Positions 24,890-34,498 of a DNA stretch of 64,000 nt are shown here, one piece after another. The stretch's first letter is position 1, and each line of letters begins with the position of its first letter. The position numbers and the translations under genes were made by a program. This stretch comes from Fischerella sp. CENA71 (GTDB taxonomy: Bacteria; Cyanobacteriota; Cyanobacteriia; Cyanobacteriales; Nostocaceae): the NCBI GenBank assembly GCA_024239075.1, contig JANBVI010000029.1, forward strand, positions 16,812 through 80,811, given 5' to 3'. The notes beneath the pieces were generated by a model. It was given only the letters and a program-made list of their open reading frames with translations. It did no database searches and had not been told where the DNA came from.

Positions 24890-25513
24890 ATGGTACGTGC
24901 AAAAGTAAATGAAATGGAGCGTGAGACTTCAGTTGAGAAAGTAGAACAAATTTTTCAAGGAGCAATGCAAGAGTTTTTAGCGCATGGCTTTGCTGGTACA
25001 AGCATGGATAGAGTAGCATCAGCAGCAGGCGTTTCTAAAGCTACTGTTTACAGCCATTTTGCAGATAAAGAAACATTGTTTAAAGCAATGACCGAGCGAC
25101 TAGCTCACAAAAAGTTTCAGTTGATTTTTGGTAGCGAACCTTTGGAAGGAGAGCCATTGCAAGTGTTGCGCCAAATAGCAACTAGAGCTTTAGAACAGAT
25201 GAGTACTGACCAAGAACATTGTGCATTTATGCGCGTGTTAATTGGGGAATCTGGTCGTTTTCCAGAGTTAGCTCAAGTTTGTGTTAGTTCTATGATCAAA
25301 CCATCTCTGGAAGCTCTCAATCAATTTTTGGTGTCTCATCCAGAACTTAAAATCAGTGATCCAGAGGCAATAGCTAGAATTTTAGTTGGCTCTTCAGTAT
25401 ATTTCCACATTACGCAAGAAGTGCTACATGGGGAAAGTATTATACCAATGAAAGGCGATCGCATCATTGATGCCATCATTGAGTTGATTGAGAAATCTGC
25501 TCACTCCACATGA
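24890..25513 (+). CDS. TetR/AcrR family regulator (likely devBCA regulator)
   Basis: 207 residues. HTH: EQIFQGAMQEFLAHGFAGTSMDRVASAAGVSKATVYSHFADKETLF (about 19-64), of the AefR/AcrR-like subgroup with a C-terminal domain containing MSTDQEHCAFMRVLIGE and PSLEALNQFL. It is divergent from devBCA, about 620 bases from devB, with three CTAAAC/GTTTAG palindromes in between, so control of the exporter is the natural reading, not proven. Its 3' end overlaps the convergent HD gene by 38 bases. Confidence 0.85.
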   Translation: MVRAKVNEMERETSVEKVEQIFQGAMQEFLAHGFAGTSMDRVASAAGVSKATVYSHFADKETLFKAMTERLAHKKFQLIFGSEPLEGEPLQVLRQIATRALEQMSTDQEHCAFMRVLIGESGRFPELAQVCVSSMIKPSLEALNQFLVSHPELKISDPEAIARILVGSSVYFHITQEVLHGESIIPMKGDRIIDAIIELIEKSAHST

Positions 25514-26135
25514 GTTCTGCTTTGAGGTTTTTACGAGCAGTTGATTCAAGTTTATTAAACATTAAGTCTGTCAAGTAAATGCGATCTCTGTGTAAAAACT
25601 GCTGCAAAACTTGCTTTCTTCCGCTGATAAACTCTGTATCTACCAGCCACGCATATTCTTGACGAATCAAGAGTGCATATTGACGATAATGTTGGGGATT
25701 ACTACCTAAAATAGCTAAATCTGCATCTAACAACACCTGAGCATCAAAATCATTTGGTTCGGCTTGATGATGTTTTGTGTTTAAAATAAGACTTTTAGTT
25801 TTAGTAATAATACTATCAGAAAGTCCCAACAGCTTTAAAACTTCAACAGCATAGATCGCACTTTGTTGTTCATTATCTTGTGCCTGAGTGTCATAGATAA
25901 CATCATGAAACCAGGCAGCAAGTTTAACCGCAGAAAAATCTTGAATCTGATATTGTAAAGTGTCTATTGTATTTAATACATGCTGAATATGTTCTAAGGT
26001 GTGATAGTAGCGACCCGGACTTGAGTAAGCTGCAACTAGTTGATCAAAAACTTGTCTCGCAACTATTTCCTCTACTTGCAAAGATTCGAGCAATTGCCAC
26101 CACTTAGCAAATAATTTATGAGTAATTTTGCTCAC
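25476..26135 (-). CDS. HD-domain predicted metal-dependent phosphohydrolase
   Basis: 219 residues. Metal-ligand motifs: H in RYYHTLEHI (about 42-50), the HD pair in KLAAWFHDVIYD (about 71-82), and a later Asp in VLLDADLAILG. This matches the small HD-superfamily predicted hydrolases. Substrate is unknown. Convergent with, and overlapping, the TetR gene. Confidence 0.8.
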   Translation of the reverse strand: MSKITHKLFAKWWQLLESLQVEEIVARQVFDQLVAAYSSPGRYYHTLEHIQHVLNTIDTLQYQIQDFSAVKLAAWFHDVIYDTQAQDNEQQSAIYAVEVLKLLGLSDSIITKTKSLILNTKHHQAEPNDFDAQVLLDADLAILGSNPQHYRQYALLIRQEYAWLVDTEFISGRKQVLQQFLHRDRIYLTDLMFNKLESTARKNLKAELMWSEQISQSTQ

Positions 26136-26285
26136 TAATTAAAGATTAATTGAGAGTTAATTAATTTAACATCTATAGCAACTTTAACATTACCTTAAAC
26201 CCCATTTGGTTATAGATTGGTATGTTCGTTTTGCATGGTTGAATCACCTAGAAACGAGTTGATTAATACTACCAATGGGGGCAAT

Positions 26286-27857
26286 ATGGAACTGATGGAT
26301 GGCGATCGCTTATTACCAATCCGGTGCAGACGACGGAATTTTCTGTTAGGTGCAGGATTCTTAACTGGATTGGCGATGGCTAGCCAATGGCGTCCAGTAA
26401 TGGCACAACCAAAGTTTTCTAGCTATCCATTCAGTCTTGGTGTTGCCTCTGGTGATCCATTACCAAATAGTGTAGTGTTATGGACACGTCTGGCGATCGA
26501 TCCACTAAATGGTGGTGGAATGCCACCGGAAAACATTCTAGTGCGGTGGTCGGTTGCCCTTGATGAAAATATGACCAAGATTGTGCGAAGTGGTCAAACC
26601 CTGGCAACTCCTGAACTAGCACACTCAGTACACGTTGACGTACGTGGATTAGAACCTGAGCGTTGGTATTGGTATCAATTTCGAGTGGGTAATGAAGTTA
26701 GCCCGATTGGGCGGACGCGGACAGCACCAGCATTGAATACTTCTATCTCACAACTAAAGTTTGCTTTTGCCTCTTGCCAAGATTGGCAAAACGGCTATTA
26801 CACAGCTTACAAGCACATGGCAGATGAAGAACTTGATCTGGTGGTGCATTTGGGTGATTACATTTACGAGTATGCAGCACAACCTGACAAACCACGTCAG
26901 CATATTGGTTCGGAAATTTTGACTCTAGAAGACTATCGCAACCGTCACGCTCAATACAAAACCGACCGAAATCTGCAAGCAGTTCATGCGAAGTTTCCTT
27001 GGATTGTTACTTGGGACGATCATGAAGTGGAAAATAACTATGCTGGTTTGATACCAGAAGAAAATCAAAGTCAGGAAGCGTTTGTAACTCGGCGGGCTTA
27101 TGCCTACCAAGCTTACTACGAACATATGCCGCTACGCCGCTTTTCTTTGCCTAATGGGCCGGACATGCAGCTTTATCGGCGGTTTACCTTTGGTGATCTA
27201 GCTGAATTCAATGTCTTAGATACCCGTCAGTATCGTACTGATCAGCCTTGTAATGACGGACTTAAGCCCCGTTGCGCTCAAGCTTTTGATCCAGAAGCTA
27301 CAATGACGGGCAAAGAACAAGAGCAATGGTTGCTAAAAGGTTTAGATAAATCCTCAGCACGCTGGAATGTGATTGCTCAACAAGTTATCTTTGCTGAATA
27401 CGATTTTGATCCCCGCCCAGACTCAGGAGTATTCAACATGGATCAATGGGATGGTTACGTAGCTGCACGGAATCGCATTTTGAATTTTTTGGCTCAACGT
27501 CAACCTTCTAACCCAGTGGTGATTAGCGGAGATATCCATTCTAGTTGGGTTTATGACCTCAAACTGGACTTCAAAAAACCGGATTCAGCTACAGTCGGGA
27601 CTGAGTTTGTGGGAACCTCAATCACATCAGATTTTCCAACCGAATTCATTGCTCCTGTAAAAGCAGCTTTAAGTGACAATCTCCACACTAAATTTTTTGA
27701 TGGTGCTTATCGAGGCTATGTCCGTTGTAACATCACACGCGATCGCTGGCAAAGTGATTACCGCATTGTATCAACAATTACTGAGAAAAATGCCTCTGTA
27801 AGTACCTTAGCTTCGTTTGTAGTTGAAAACGGTAAACCAGGCGCGCAAAAGATTTAA
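26286..27857 (+). CDS. phoD: PhoD-like alkaline phosphatase/phosphodiesterase, Tat-exported
   Basis: About 523 residues. A twin-arginine signal, CRRRNFLLGAGFLTGLAMAS, marks Tat export. Then a PhoD N-terminal domain (FSLGVASGDPLPNSVVLWTRL) and the catalytic metallophosphatase domain with ASCQDW, HLGDYIYEY, TWDDHEVENNY and SGDIHSSWVYDL, the residues that bind Fe/Ca in PhoD. It would release phosphate from esters in the periplasm or outside. Start at ATG 26286 is chosen for GGGGG 5 bases upstream; in-frame starts at 26235 (ATG) and 26217 (TTG) exist. No clear Pho box seen. Confidence 0.85.
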   Translation: MELMDGDRLLPIRCRRRNFLLGAGFLTGLAMASQWRPVMAQPKFSSYPFSLGVASGDPLPNSVVLWTRLAIDPLNGGGMPPENILVRWSVALDENMTKIVRSGQTLATPELAHSVHVDVRGLEPERWYWYQFRVGNEVSPIGRTRTAPALNTSISQLKFAFASCQDWQNGYYTAYKHMADEELDLVVHLGDYIYEYAAQPDKPRQHIGSEILTLEDYRNRHAQYKTDRNLQAVHAKFPWIVTWDDHEVENNYAGLIPEENQSQEAFVTRRAYAYQAYYEHMPLRRFSLPNGPDMQLYRRFTFGDLAEFNVLDTRQYRTDQPCNDGLKPRCAQAFDPEATMTGKEQEQWLLKGLDKSSARWNVIAQQVIFAEYDFDPRPDSGVFNMDQWDGYVAARNRILNFLAQRQPSNPVVISGDIHSSWVYDLKLDFKKPDSATVGTEFVGTSITSDFPTEFIAPVKAALSDNLHTKFFDGAYRGYVRCNITRDRWQSDYRIVSTITEKNASVSTLASFVVENGKPGAQKI

Positions 27858-27910
27858 ATAATTACTCTATTACCTTGTCCCAGATGTATAGGGGCAGGGT
27901 GAATAGTTTA

Positions 27911-30631
27911 TCAGTCAAGTACAGGCACAGAGGCAACCTCATCACTAGAATTTTTTTCTGTTTTAGGGCTAGGTGTATATATAGAATCAAGTTCTTTAAT
28001 CAAATCAATGGGTTGATTTAGAGTATTATTACAGCTTTTACTTACAAATTTACGCACCTCACGTTCTTCTTTTTCCCTGCCGATAAAAGCAGCTATTAAA
28101 GAACATACTCTATTTAAAAATTCCCGACAACTCCAATGAAAATTATATTCATAGGCAGCATATAAAGAAAGTGTGCCTACAACCTCTGTCTGATAAATAA
28201 GTGGAAAACAACCAAAAGATTTAAATTTGTTCTCCACAACCCACTGTTTGTTTTTAAATTTATCTATATCCTTGCTTATCTTTTCAATTATTACAGGTTT
28301 CCCAGACTCTAATACTTTTCCTACTATCCCTTCTCCTAACTTAATCCCTTCATTTTTTCTGTGTTCCCAATTAAAAATGCGTGAAACAGATTTTTTAGCT
28401 TTTATTTCTAAAATATCTGCTTGATTTTTAATTCGTAATATACATACCTCAAAAGCGGTATGCTCAGATATCAGCCTACTGACGACCTCATCATAAGCTT
28501 TTTCTTCGTTTTGTTGATAGTTAACTAAAAAGCTACTAATATCTGACTCTAGTTGGTTTTGTCTATTCCTGCGTATATTAGAAAGAGCAGTTGCTACTGC
28601 TGAAGCGATCGCTGAGAGCCAATAAATTTCATTTTGAGTAAAACCACAATAATTTAGAGGTTTTCCTGTACTATGATGAATTTTGTTGATGATTTCTAGA
28701 ACTCCATAAGTTTTATTTTGACCATTTAAAGGAACTGCCAGACCACAGTTAATTTTTCCTAATTTTTTTGAGTATTCAACCTGACTTTTACTATCTAAAT
28801 CCTCTTCATTTAATTTATTACTACACTGAGGTTTACCAAAGCCTTCTTTCTCTTGTGATAAAGCAGTTTTTCCTGTAAAGCTTTCGCCTATAGCATAGCT
28901 TTCTGTTGCAAACCATTGATTATCTATAGGTTTTCTCTTGACGTCTATACCTTGTATTCCTTTACGATGTAACCGTCCATCCTTACCAAACATAAAAATA
29001 GCAGCTGTTTGGGAATGTAATGTCTTTCGTACAAAGTTAAGAGCTTTGTCTATAACTTCATTTTCGTCAGTTAAACTGAGCAGTTCATTTCTGACTTTTT
29101 GTAAATCTTCGAGTAGCTGTTCCGGTGTAATATGTATTTTACTCGCAAGTACTTGCTGAGAAAGACGTTGTTCTACTTCTTTAAAAGTGTTTGTAATTTT
29201 TTCAGTATTTTCTATATGTAAAGGGATGACATCTTGAGAACATTTAATGATGTCAAAGGCTTCTTTATACAAAGCAACTTGCTCTGGAATTGCAGAAAAG
29301 TTGACGAACCTTTTGTTTCTTGTATCCTTGAGATTATCCTCGTTATACCAAACCAAGAGTTGACTATTATCCGGCGCTTCAAGAATTGCGTATTGCTTAG
29401 TAGGCAAACTATAATCTTCGTCTTGCCATTTTGTTAGTTTGAAATCATTATAAAATTCTTGAGCTAAAGGTTCGTAAGCATCTATCATCATCATATAAAC
29501 TTTATATAAAGAAGCATGTTCTAGCAGAAAATTTTTGCTTTTTTTGTATTCTTCTATATCTTGAAAAATAAATATTCTTTCACTTTCTTTATTAGCTGTC
29601 TTGCCAACTTCATCTCCTCGATCATTAGCCCAAAAATGTTCAACATAACCAACTATAGATACAGCTTGGACACGAGGCTGAATATCTTGATCTTTCTGTA
29701 AAGATACAAGATAGCGTGGATAAAGCTCTAAGGGAATTGAGTAAACGCTGCCATTTAAGCCAACATCTTCAATCTGATTACATACATCAGTCAGAACATC
29801 AAGGATGATTTTTTGAAAAAGTTTGTTAGTTTGAAAATATTTGTTGTCTTTTAGTATCTGTTGTCCTGCTTTGACAATCAACTGATAGTCTAAAGACTCA
29901 TGTTTGATTGGTTGTTCTTGTTTTTTTTGAATTATCTCTTGCCACCAATTAGCATTGGCAAGTTTGAAATTTATCCAAGCTTTGGCTTCTTGGATGTCTG
30001 TAGCAGTTATCTCATGAAAAAGTTGAGCTAAACTATCCTCACTTGTGCCATCTATGATGGGAAAATGCAGTAATGGTTCAGTTAGGTTTTCTCTGCTAAA
30101 ACGTATCAGCTTAAAGTTATTAACCTTACCAGAGAGGAAACCGATGGCAAAATTCACCCATGAATTCTGTGAGAATCCTGATGTTAAACAGATGATACCG
30201 TAATTTATGCCCTCTAGAGATTGTGTAATCTCAGCTAGCCTTAGTGAACTAGAGTTAATATCTACCTCTGATATTGATGCTTCTATCTGGGGATGCTTAA
30301 AAATATCAATTAGTTCTTCAGCAATAGTTCTCCCTGTCTTGCTAAACCAAAAGATCAGGACTTTCTTTTTACCCAGCTTGAGTTGATATCTGTCGGTGAG
30401 GATTTTTTGTAGCTTGGCTAGTTTACCTGGTCCTGCACCGGCCAGCCTAAATTTGGCGTAAATCTTACCTAGCCTTTTCTGAACTGCATTTTGCGACTCT
30501 ATCCCCAAAAGCCTTTGTATTTCGGTTGGAGACTTTCCATCCAATGCTAAAGACAATACCTCCTGTTCGGCTGGAGATAGATTTTCCTCAGCCACTAGTT
30601 CATTTAAAACATCTGGAGGAATCATAGTCAT
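27911..30631 (-). CDS. HTH + TIR-like + two GAF domain protein
   Basis: 906 residues. Residues 15-80 match the N-terminal HTH of cyanobacterial vWA-MoxR-associated/NACHT-type proteins (LSPAEQEVLSLALDGKSPTEIQRLL... GAGPGKLAKL). Residues 89-210 resemble the TIR-like domain with signature GIICLT (145-150) and WVNFAIGFLSG; where relatives have FEAGALS, the catalytic-type Glu is Ala162. Residues 250-480 are unrecognised. GAF1 spans about 510-685 and GAF2 about 715-850. It looks like a cytosolic sensor, of the type found in conflict or signalling systems, with a probably inactive TIR-like part. Divergent from the 222-residue gene. Confidence 0.7.
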   Translation of the reverse strand: MTMIPPDVLNELVAEENLSPAEQEVLSLALDGKSPTEIQRLLGIESQNAVQKRLGKIYAKFRLAGAGPGKLAKLQKILTDRYQLKLGKKKVLIFWFSKTGRTIAEELIDIFKHPQIEASISEVDINSSSLRLAEITQSLEGINYGIICLTSGFSQNSWVNFAIGFLSGKVNNFKLIRFSRENLTEPLLHFPIIDGTSEDSLAQLFHEITATDIQEAKAWINFKLANANWWQEIIQKKQEQPIKHESLDYQLIVKAGQQILKDNKYFQTNKLFQKIILDVLTDVCNQIEDVGLNGSVYSIPLELYPRYLVSLQKDQDIQPRVQAVSIVGYVEHFWANDRGDEVGKTANKESERIFIFQDIEEYKKSKNFLLEHASLYKVYMMMIDAYEPLAQEFYNDFKLTKWQDEDYSLPTKQYAILEAPDNSQLLVWYNEDNLKDTRNKRFVNFSAIPEQVALYKEAFDIIKCSQDVIPLHIENTEKITNTFKEVEQRLSQQVLASKIHITPEQLLEDLQKVRNELLSLTDENEVIDKALNFVRKTLHSQTAAIFMFGKDGRLHRKGIQGIDVKRKPIDNQWFATESYAIGESFTGKTALSQEKEGFGKPQCSNKLNEEDLDSKSQVEYSKKLGKINCGLAVPLNGQNKTYGVLEIINKIHHSTGKPLNYCGFTQNEIYWLSAIASAVATALSNIRRNRQNQLESDISSFLVNYQQNEEKAYDEVVSRLISEHTAFEVCILRIKNQADILEIKAKKSVSRIFNWEHRKNEGIKLGEGIVGKVLESGKPVIIEKISKDIDKFKNKQWVVENKFKSFGCFPLIYQTEVVGTLSLYAAYEYNFHWSCREFLNRVCSLIAAFIGREKEEREVRKFVSKSCNNTLNQPIDLIKELDSIYTPSPKTEKNSSDEVASVPVLD

Positions 30632-30776
30632 ACTTCTACATCATATAAAAGCCTCATTAATTTTAACAGAAGTGCTTAAACAATTCTATCGATCCAATAT
30701 TGACAGAAAAAAGCCTCATTTAGTAGATTAAGTAGAACATTCTCACTTATATGAGGGATTTAGGGGAATCTACATT

Positions 30777-31445
30777 ATGTATTTTTCAAAAAATCGTCAA
30801 TCTATTGACAAAACTCATAGAATAACAATTCGAGCTTTAAACCTTGTGGGTGCTATCACGATCGCTTTTTATGCTGGATTCTGTGCTTGTGACTCGACTA
30901 CTTGGAACAAAATACACCACAATCCAGTTCAAATCCAAGCACAACCTATTGCCAAAGTTCCAAGTCCAAATCTTAAAATCACTGAGTTTGAATATCAAGC
31001 GATCGCATCTTTGCTGGTTACCCTCCTCATCGAAATCATGAATGCTACTAAAGCTCATCGTCTTCAAATACCTTTTGAAGTTGATGATGATGATGTTTAT
31101 AGGCGGCTAATATCTTTACGTATTCCCAGCACAAATACTACTCTGATCATGAATTTGCAAGGTGAAGGTTCGACGTTTTTAAGTGACTTATATATGTCAA
31201 TAGAACCTTCAAAACGTATCATTCACTTTGAACAACTTTTGCAACATCGTAACCAAAGCTTTGCTTGTGGATTTCGGATGTTACTGAATGAGTTACAACA
31301 CCCGAATTTAGATTGGATTAAGGTAAACCATGACGGAAGTTGGTATGTGCCTAAACAGGCTTATTTCCCATTTATAAATTGGATCAAGGAAGAAATAATT
31401 CGTCAATGGGAATTAGAAGCAGATATCTTTGATAAATGGTGCTGA
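30777..31445 (+). CDS. hypothetical protein with N-terminal membrane anchor
   Basis: 222 residues, not recognised. A hydrophobic segment (about 19-36, LNLVGAITIAFYAGFCAC) after a basic N-terminus suggests a membrane anchor or signal. The middle, FEYQAIASLLVTLLIEIMNATKAHRLQIPFEVDDDDVYRRLISLRIPS, is followed by a mixed fold ending in a Trp-rich acidic helix. It is divergent from the HTH/TIR-like/GAF gene with a 145-base gap, so shared regulation is possible. No catalytic motif visible. Confidence 0.6.
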   Translation: MYFSKNRQSIDKTHRITIRALNLVGAITIAFYAGFCACDSTTWNKIHHNPVQIQAQPIAKVPSPNLKITEFEYQAIASLLVTLLIEIMNATKAHRLQIPFEVDDDDVYRRLISLRIPSTNTTLIMNLQGEGSTFLSDLYMSIEPSKRIIHFEQLLQHRNQSFACGFRMLLNELQHPNLDWIKVNHDGSWYVPKQAYFPFINWIKEEIIRQWELEADIFDKWC

Positions 31446-31573
31446 TTAACGTTAGTTAATCTGTAAGGGTAGCGATCGCATATTGTACTGTAGGTATTCG
31501 CCCCTTTGGTACTTCCCTCAAAATTAGCGATAATGTGAAGATGTGTTTAAAAAGCTGCTTTGATTAGGCTTTT

Positions 31574-31834
31574 ATGTCTGAACCTGCAATTAAAATTACA
31601 GTCAAGTTATTCGCTGCTTACCAAGAAGCTTATGGAGTACCAGAACTAGTACTGGAATTTCCTAAAAATACACCAGTTGTTGCAGTATGCGATCGCCTAG
31701 TTACTGAACATCCAGAACTGAGTCAATGGCGAGATGTAACCCGGTTTGGAGTTAATTTGGTATTTGTCGAACCGGATACCATCTTGCAAGAGGGTGACGA
31801 GGTGGTATTAATTCCTCCTGTGAGTGGTGGTTAA
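31574..31834 (+). CDS. MoaD/ThiS family ubiquitin-like sulfur carrier
   Basis: 86 residues, beta-grasp fold, ending in the diagnostic Gly-Gly (VVLIPPVSGG), which is adenylated and thiocarboxylated to deliver sulfur. The pattern ITVKLFAAYQEAYG... VAVCDRLVTEHPEL is MoaD-like, so molybdopterin synthase small subunit is likely, but no other mo genes are nearby and a ThiS-like role cannot be excluded. Its stop is adjacent to the convergent holin-like gene. Confidence 0.8.
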   Translation: MSEPAIKITVKLFAAYQEAYGVPELVLEFPKNTPVVAVCDRLVTEHPELSQWRDVTRFGVNLVFVEPDTILQEGDEVVLIPPVSGG

Positions 31835-32197
31835 CTACACTGCCACCAAACCAACTTGACGCAAAATAAAGAATAGAATGGAGTTGATAATGCTCAGAGC
31901 GATCGCTCCAATAATCGCGCTAGCAATTCCCCATCGTAGTCGAAATCCTTCTACTAGCCAAGCTGCTAAACCAAATACAATAATGCTGCCGATCAAAGGA
32001 ATTAAGCCTAAACTGATAACGGCACTGGTTGTTCTAAACCATCCAGGGAAAAGACTCCAGAAGCCATTAAAAGCACCAATAATTGCTCCTGCAATCAGAG
32101 CAATCCAGGGACTGTCTATTTCCACACCCGTAGGTAGCTTTGAGATAATTAACAAGCTAATTGCAATCACTACAACAGAAATGATAAAACCAGCCAT
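31835..32197 (-). CDS. phage holin family (four-helix) membrane protein
   Basis: 120 residues, nearly all hydrophobic with four predicted helices (about 3-20, 29-48, 58-80, 89-115) and a conserved-looking PTGVEIDSPWIALIAGAIIG. This is the widespread bacterial holin superfamily IV-like family (PF04020 type), common in cyanobacteria outside prophages. No lysis genes are nearby, so a lysis role is not implied. Confidence 0.75.
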   Translation of the reverse strand: MAGFIISVVVIAISLLIISKLPTGVEIDSPWIALIAGAIIGAFNGFWSLFPGWFRTTSAVISLGLIPLIGSIIVFGLAAWLVEGFRLRWGIASAIIGAIALSIINSILFFILRQVGLVAV

Positions 32198-32440
32198 TGA
32201 TACACCTCAGTATAAAATTGGGATTATCAACTGTAGACTTCGTAGCGTTAGTTAGGGAAAAGATTAGAAGTAAAGGGTTATACTCCTTCTTAAATTGCCA
32301 ACCGTCACTATGAGCGATCGCCCATCACATAGAAATTATTTTTTCACCTTTTATAGTATTGTTTCAAGAGCAAATAAGCTAGTTAAGATAAATTAGTTTA
32401 TTTTTTGTATTCAGAGTTTTTTCTCAAAAGCATTCTTAAA

Positions 32441-33067
32441 TCAATTCGTGAACCAGAATATTCCCGACTTCGCAGAATTTATCAGCGATTTTACCTCTAA
32501 ATTTGCAATTCCGTAGCGATCGCTGCGTGGCTCTGATTGTTTAGAACCTGTAATATAACTCAATTCATCTAACAATTCTAAAAAATCTTTGACACTAATT
32601 TGAATATCTGTGGGAAAGTGACGTATAAAAGTTAAGCCAGTTAATCCTTCTGGATCTGCTGCTGCTACTAATAAGGCTGAACGGATGGCATAAAAACCAT
32701 TTTGACCTGTTCGTGTCTTGATAATAGCACCATATTGGCGTATGTATTCTTCGCCGATTGGAGAGTAGGTGAGTTTGGAAATTGCAACAGGATTAGTATT
32801 AAATTTATACTGTAATAAATTGCGAAGAGTTTGTAATTTTTCTGGTTTAAGTTGTTGAGCAAAAAACTCAAATTCTTTGGTAATTCGACCTTCCTTTGCA
32901 AAAACTTCTAAAGATTTAACTGATAGACGTAACTTCGTAGAGCCAACAGGTAAATAAATATTCTCTGCACTAATAGCAGGTTGGATTGGAAATCCTGTGA
33001 TGAAAGTGCTACAAGTAACAAACATCAATGTGGAAATTAAGTAAGAAGTTAATTTCAAAGGGAGCAT
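32441..33067 (-). CDS. DUF1400 domain exported protein
   Basis: About 208 residues from Met at 33067, which starts a signal peptide (MLPLKLTSYLISTLMFVTCS, cleavage near ISA-EN). The mature part is the DUF1400 domain: IYLPVGSTKLRLSVKSLEVFAKEG, then LQTLRNLLQYKF, then AIRSALLVAAADPEGLTGLTFIRHFPT. In many cyanobacterial proteins this domain precedes an alpha/beta hydrolase; here there is no hydrolase domain, so it stands alone. An in-frame start at 33154 would overlap the upstream permease gene and is not favoured. Probably cotranscribed with that permease. Confidence 0.75.
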   Translation of the reverse strand: MLPLKLTSYLISTLMFVTCSTFITGFPIQPAISAENIYLPVGSTKLRLSVKSLEVFAKEGRITKEFEFFAQQLKPEKLQTLRNLLQYKFNTNPVAISKLTYSPIGEEYIRQYGAIIKTRTGQNGFYAIRSALLVAAADPEGLTGLTFIRHFPTDIQISVKDFLELLDELSYITGSKQSEPRSDRYGIANLEVKSLINSAKSGIFWFTN

Positions 33068-33102
33068 TTTAGATTTTAAAGATATTTGTGTATTGATTAT
33101 GG

Positions 33103-34128
33103 TTATTGCTCTGGTAAAGATTGCTGTGCTTTTAAGTCTTCTGATCTTAACCAAGCAGCAATCATCCCAGCAATAGGAATAGATAAAAATATACCCAGTA
33201 AACCAGCTACTCGCTCACCAATAAATAGAGCTAAAAATAGTAATACTGGACTAATTTCCAAGGCATTGCCCATAACTTTGGGACTAATAAAGTTATCTTG
33301 AATTTGCTGAAGAATTATGCAAGCAATCACAACTTGAACTGCAACTATCCAGCCTTGAGATGCCAGAACTAATACAGTAATCGTCAGTACTCCTAGTGTT
33401 GCGCCAATACCAGGAATAGCATCTAAAATGCCAATTATAAGTGCTAAAAATAACGCATAGTTGATTCCCAATACTAAAAAGATAAGAAAACTCGTACTTG
33501 ATAGGAATAATATTAACAACAACTGTCCTCGCAGAAACCCTAAGAAACTGCGTTGAAAAGTTGTAGCAAAGCGATCGCGTGACTCGGCAGGAATCAGCTG
33601 TAAACTAGAAAACCAGAGTTTTTCGCCATCTATGAGCATATAAAGACTGATAACGGCGAGAAAAATTAATGTAAAGACGCTAGAGAAAATATTTTGAGCA
33701 ATTCCTAATCCAGATATTAAACCAGTTTGTAGGCTTTGTAAAAGCCTTGCCAGATTAAGATTGCCGATAAATTCTTTTAGTGGTAGTAAATCTTGTGTAT
33801 TTACTGCTTGAGTGATGCGATCAATTAAACTCTGTCCTTGATTTAACACTTCTAGCCCCAAAGCAGTTACCAAAGCAATAAAAATAACAACAGCGCCCAA
33901 GAAAGTGATAATAATTGCTAATCCGCGAGGAATATAACGAGACAACCACTGAACAGGATAATTTAGTAATACAGCAAAAATAGCAGCTGTGGTAAAAATG
34001 GCGATCACGTTATAAAAGTAACTAATTAGTATCACGAGCGCCCAACCACAGGCAAAGACTAACAATAAGCGCAGTAGAGTGGAATTATTTAAGTTTTGCC
34101 AAAAGCTTGGTTTTGAAGATTGACTCAT
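33103..34128 (-). CDS. AI-2E/PerM family transporter
   Basis: 341 residues with about eight membrane helices and the PerM/AI-2E family pattern: two N-terminal helices (LLVFACGWALVILISYFYNVIAIF), a cytosolic linker with NQGQSLIDRI, and the C-terminal signature DAIPGIGATLGV followed by VACIILQQIQDNFISPKVMGN. Substrate cannot be assigned; family members export autoinducer-2 or exchange sodium and protons. The DUF1400 gene follows after about 35 bases. Confidence 0.85.
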   Translation of the reverse strand: MSQSSKPSFWQNLNNSTLLRLLLVFACGWALVILISYFYNVIAIFTTAAIFAVLLNYPVQWLSRYIPRGLAIIITFLGAVVIFIALVTALGLEVLNQGQSLIDRITQAVNTQDLLPLKEFIGNLNLARLLQSLQTGLISGLGIAQNIFSSVFTLIFLAVISLYMLIDGEKLWFSSLQLIPAESRDRFATTFQRSFLGFLRGQLLLILFLSSTSFLIFLVLGINYALFLALIIGILDAIPGIGATLGVLTITVLVLASQGWIVAVQVVIACIILQQIQDNFISPKVMGNALEISPVLLFLALFIGERVAGLLGIFLSIPIAGMIAAWLRSEDLKAQQSLPEQ

Positions 34129-34498
34129 AATATCAGGTCATTTGTCATTGGTCATTTGTCATTTGTCATTGGTTGTTTACAAAAGATAAGTGATTAATGA
34201 CAAAGGACTAATTTATTTTGTTCTTGACGAACAGAATGATCTGCTTTTCTGGCGATATCTTAATAAAGAATTACATCTCCCAGCTGATAATTATTGATGT
34301 CATATGCTTGGCTAAATTTCTATGCCAAGCTATTACTTCGTTTACATATAAATATAAATAATTAATAAAGAAAATATAAAAACTAGGTTAATTAAATTTA
34401 GGATAGCTCTAGTGTTGTATGCGATCGCACATGTTAACCTCAAAACATCATGCTTTTAAAATAGGTATGCGATCGCTGATTCTTAACTCTTAAAGATA
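34129..34498. other. gene-free region with 7-mer repeat
   Basis: A GTCATTT/GTCATTG 7-mer array occupies 34137-34175; the rest is AT-rich with two HIP1-containing spots (34420, 34469). No gene, RNA or terminator recognised. Confidence 0.65.

Noticed and set aside
31835-32197. Holin-like gene as evidence of a prophage
   Set aside because: No endolysin, capsid, integrase or other phage gene nearby; the family is common outside prophages.
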